Shown: positions 5,968 to 9,768 of the stretch, piece by piece
Layout: every line of letters starts with the position of its first letter
Position numbering within the stretch: position 1 is the stretch's first letter
Assembly: GCA_902782885.1 (NCBI GenBank)
Contig: CACZOW010000019.1
Span: 1 to 9,768 of the forward strand
Length of the DNA: 9,768 bases
Direction: 5' to 3'
Source of the DNA: an uncultured Ruminococcus sp.
GTDB taxonomy: Bacteria; Bacillota; Clostridia; UBA1212; UBA1255
The notes under the pieces: model-generated
Databases searched by the model: none
What the model was told of the DNA's origin: nothing
What the model saw: the letters and a program-made list of their open reading frames with translations, nothing else
Position numbers and translations under genes: made by a program

Positions 5968-7377
5968 TTATTCCCAATAATCGCGCAATTGTCCGCTGCG
6001 TCCGCTCTGCTTGAGCTTGCGGCGGGCTTTTGCTTCTATCTGGCGAATGCGTTCGCGGGTGACGCCGAAATACTTTCCGACCTCCTCCAGCGTGCGTTCG
6101 CGTCCGTCGTCCAGGCCGAAGCGCATGACGATGACTTTGCGTTCCCGTTCGGAGAGCGTGGCCAGCACTTTGGCGATCTGCTCTTTCAGCATGACGGAAG
6201 CGGTGCTGTCATACGGCGACGGGGCGTTCTCGTCGGCAACAAAATCACCTATACGGCTGTCCTCTTCCTCTCCCACGGGAGATTCCAGCGACAGCGTGTC
6301 CTGAGAGGATGCCAGCAGCTGCCGTACTTTCTCCTCGGGCAGGTTCATTTCTTCGGCGATCTCCGTCACTGTAGGTTCACGGCCCAGCGTCTGCGCCAGC
6401 GCACGGGCAACTTTGATGCAGCGGTGCATGGTCTCCACCATATGCACCGGTATGCGGATGGTGCGGGCCTGGTCGGCAATGGCGCGCGTGATCGCCTGCC
6501 GGATCCACCAGGTGGCGTACGTGCTGAATTTATAGCCTTTACGGTAATCGAATTTTTCGACGGCGCGGAGGAGGCCGATGTTGCCTTCCTGAATTAGATC
6601 GAGCAACTGCATTCCCTTTCCCATATAGTGTTTGGCGACGCTGACCACCAGGCGGAGATTGCCCTCGGTGAGCGTATTGCGGGCGATCTCGTCGCCCTCT
6701 TCGATACGGATAGCCAGTTCTTTTTCTTCTTCGGCGGAAAGCAGCGGCGTGTTGCCGATCTCGCGCAGATACAGGCGCACGTGGTCTTCCAGACCGATAC
6801 CCTCGATCAGGCTCTCCAGCGAATCCTCTTCCGGCTTTTCGACGGATTTGACGTTGCCGGCTTCGGTGACGATGCGTACGCCGTTGCGCTCTGCCAGATC
6901 GTACAGTTGTTCGCTCAGGTCCTCGTTCAGGGCGCTGTCCTCGATGGCGCGGTCAAGCTCGTCTACGGTTATATAGCCGCGGTACTTGCCTACGCACAGG
7001 AGACGGATAATAGTATCGTCCCCTTCGAACAGACCGGGATCGATCTGAGTGCGCGCCGCCGCAAGGTCTTCGTCCCCGGGCTCGCCTTCTTCTTCGCTGC
7101 CGCCGTCATCGGCATAATAATCCGTGGTGCCGTTAAAACTGTCGGCATCATCGGAGAGGTCGTCAAAATCGTCGTCGCCGTAATCGCCTTTGGCAATACG
7201 CTCCTCTTCCGCCTTCAGATCGGCATCATCCGGCTCGGATTCCGGCTCGGCAAACTCGCCGTTCTCCGGATCCGCGTCGTCATAATATCCATCATCGCGC
7301 TCATTATTCAACCCATCAAAACTGTCGGCGTACCTGCCGGCAGATCTATCCGGGTCAAAATACTGCTCTGCGGTCAT
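5968..7377 (-). CDS. rpoD: Primary-type sigma-70 factor, downstream copy of a tandem pair
   Basis: A 469-residue group-1-like sigma factor that directs RNA polymerase to -10/-35 promoters. Residues 1-117 are a strongly acidic, Asp/Glu/Gly/Tyr-rich extension. Region 1.1 spans about 118-178 ([10 protein letters not shown]...[13 protein letters not shown]), region 1.2 starts at [14 protein letters not shown] (195), and regions 2.3/2.4 contain [17 protein letters not shown] (281-297) with the melting aromatics and the -10-reading Gln/Thr. Region 3 keeps H312 and E315 (extended -10), and region 4.2 holds [20 protein letters not shown] (429-448) with the -35-reading TRER. The C-terminus departs from the usual family ending ([13 protein letters not shown] instead of [17 protein letters not shown]). 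GGAAGG (7384-7389) lies 6 bases before ATG 7377, and 24 bases separate it from the upstream sigma gene, so the pair is one operon. Its core resembles B. subtilis SigA in regions 2.3 to 3.0 more than its neighbour does. Confidence 0.95.
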   Translation of the reverse strand: MTAEQYFDPDRSAGRYADSFDGLNNERDDGYYDDADPENGEFAEPESEPDDADLKAEEERIAKGDYGDDDFDDLSDDADSFNGTTDYYADDGGSEEEGEPGDEDLAAARTQIDPGLFEGDDTIIRLLCVGKYRGYITVDELDRAIEDSALNEDLSEQLYDLAERNGVRIVTEAGNVKSVEKPEEDSLESLIEGIGLEDHVRLYLREIGNTPLLSAEEEKELAIRIEEGDEIARNTLTEGNLRLVVSVAKHYMGKGMQLLDLIQEGNIGLLRAVEKFDYRKGYKFSTYATWWIRQAITRAIADQARTIRIPVHMVETMHRCIKVARALAQTLGREPTVTEIAEEMNLPEEKVRQLLASSQDTLSLESPVGEEEDSRIGDFVADENAPSPYDSTASVMLKEQIAKVLATLSERERKVIVMRFGLDDGRERTLEEVGKYFGVTRERIRQIEAKARRKLKQSGRSGQLRDYWE

Positions 7378-7401
7378 AACCAGCCTTCCTTATGCAGTCA
7401 A

Positions 7402-9735
<2,334 letters not shown>

Positions 9736-9743
9736 GCTAACTG

Positions 9744-9750
9744 CTCCTTC
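9744..9750 (-). promoter_or_regulatory. Ribosome binding site choosing start 9735
   Basis: On the minus strand GAAGGAG ends 8 bases before ATG 9735. It lies inside the reading frame if TTG 9762 were used, which argues for the ATG as the start of the long sigma factor. Confidence 0.8.
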
Positions 9751-9768
9751 ACGGTATGTCAACGGACC

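Noticed and set aside
9736..9762. TTG start at 9762 giving nine extra residues on the long sigma factor
   Set aside because: The ribosome binding site lies inside this extension, and ATG 9735 is ideally spaced from it.
9757..9762. TTGACA on the minus strand as a -35 box for the long sigma gene
   Set aside because: A -10 box 17 bases further on would fall on the start codon and remove the ribosome binding site. No -10 sequence is there.
9759..9768. Possible end of an upstream minus-strand gene (TGA at 9761-9759), such as dnaG
   Set aside because: Only two codons before the stop are visible. The dnaG-rpoD order is known in Gram-positives but cannot be supported from ten bases.

Overview
The window looks like a chromosomal segment of a GC-rich low-G+C-lineage Gram-positive (Bacillota, probably class Clostridia). 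The basis is strong AGGAGG-type ribosome binding sites, sigma factors that lack the E. coli-type non-conserved insert between regions 1.2 and 2.1 and resemble B. subtilis SigA, and SpoU-type methyltransferases of the kind I associate with Clostridia. The species cannot be named from sequence alone. All genes have clear housekeeping homologues. I see no phage, IS, CRISPR or defence genes.

Layout. Bases 24-474 hold a minus-strand tRNA operon: a perfect-consensus sigma-70 promoter with phased A-tracts upstream, then tRNA-Val(UAC), tRNA-Asp(GUC), tRNA-Phe(GAA), tRNA-Gly(GCC) and a strong hairpin terminator. A divergent promoter (536-564) drives glpK (613-2094), followed on the same strand by a monoglyceride-lipase-like alpha/beta hydrolase (2152-3075) and a small SGNH hydrolase (3090-3647). 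A second promoter (3671-3699) drives a flavodoxin-like protein (3754-4308) and two tandem SpoU/TrmH-type RNA 2'-O-methyltransferases (4328-5083 and 5085-5912). Converging from the right on the minus strand are two adjacent primary-type sigma-70 factors: a 777-aa protein (9735-7402) and, 24 bases downstream of it, a 469-aa protein (7377-5968).

How the genes fit together. The first plus-strand group makes sense as acylglycerol/glycerol salvage: the hydrolases could release glycerol from acylglycerols or esters, and GlpK traps it as glycerol 3-phosphate. The second group is RNA modification plus a redox flavoprotein whose link to the methyltransferases is unknown. The sigma pair is the most unusual part. 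Both proteins keep regions 1.1 to 4.2 and all -10/-35 recognition residues I can check. In the first 119 residues of the conserved core they differ at only about 23 positions by eye. Yet the upstream protein carries a roughly 400-residue low-complexity N-terminal arm, including 19 consecutive Ala-Glu-Pro-Ala-Lys-Lys-type hexads, followed by an acidic block. That combination, duplicated core sigma plus a histone-H1-like tail on one copy, is the best candidate here for undescribed biology.
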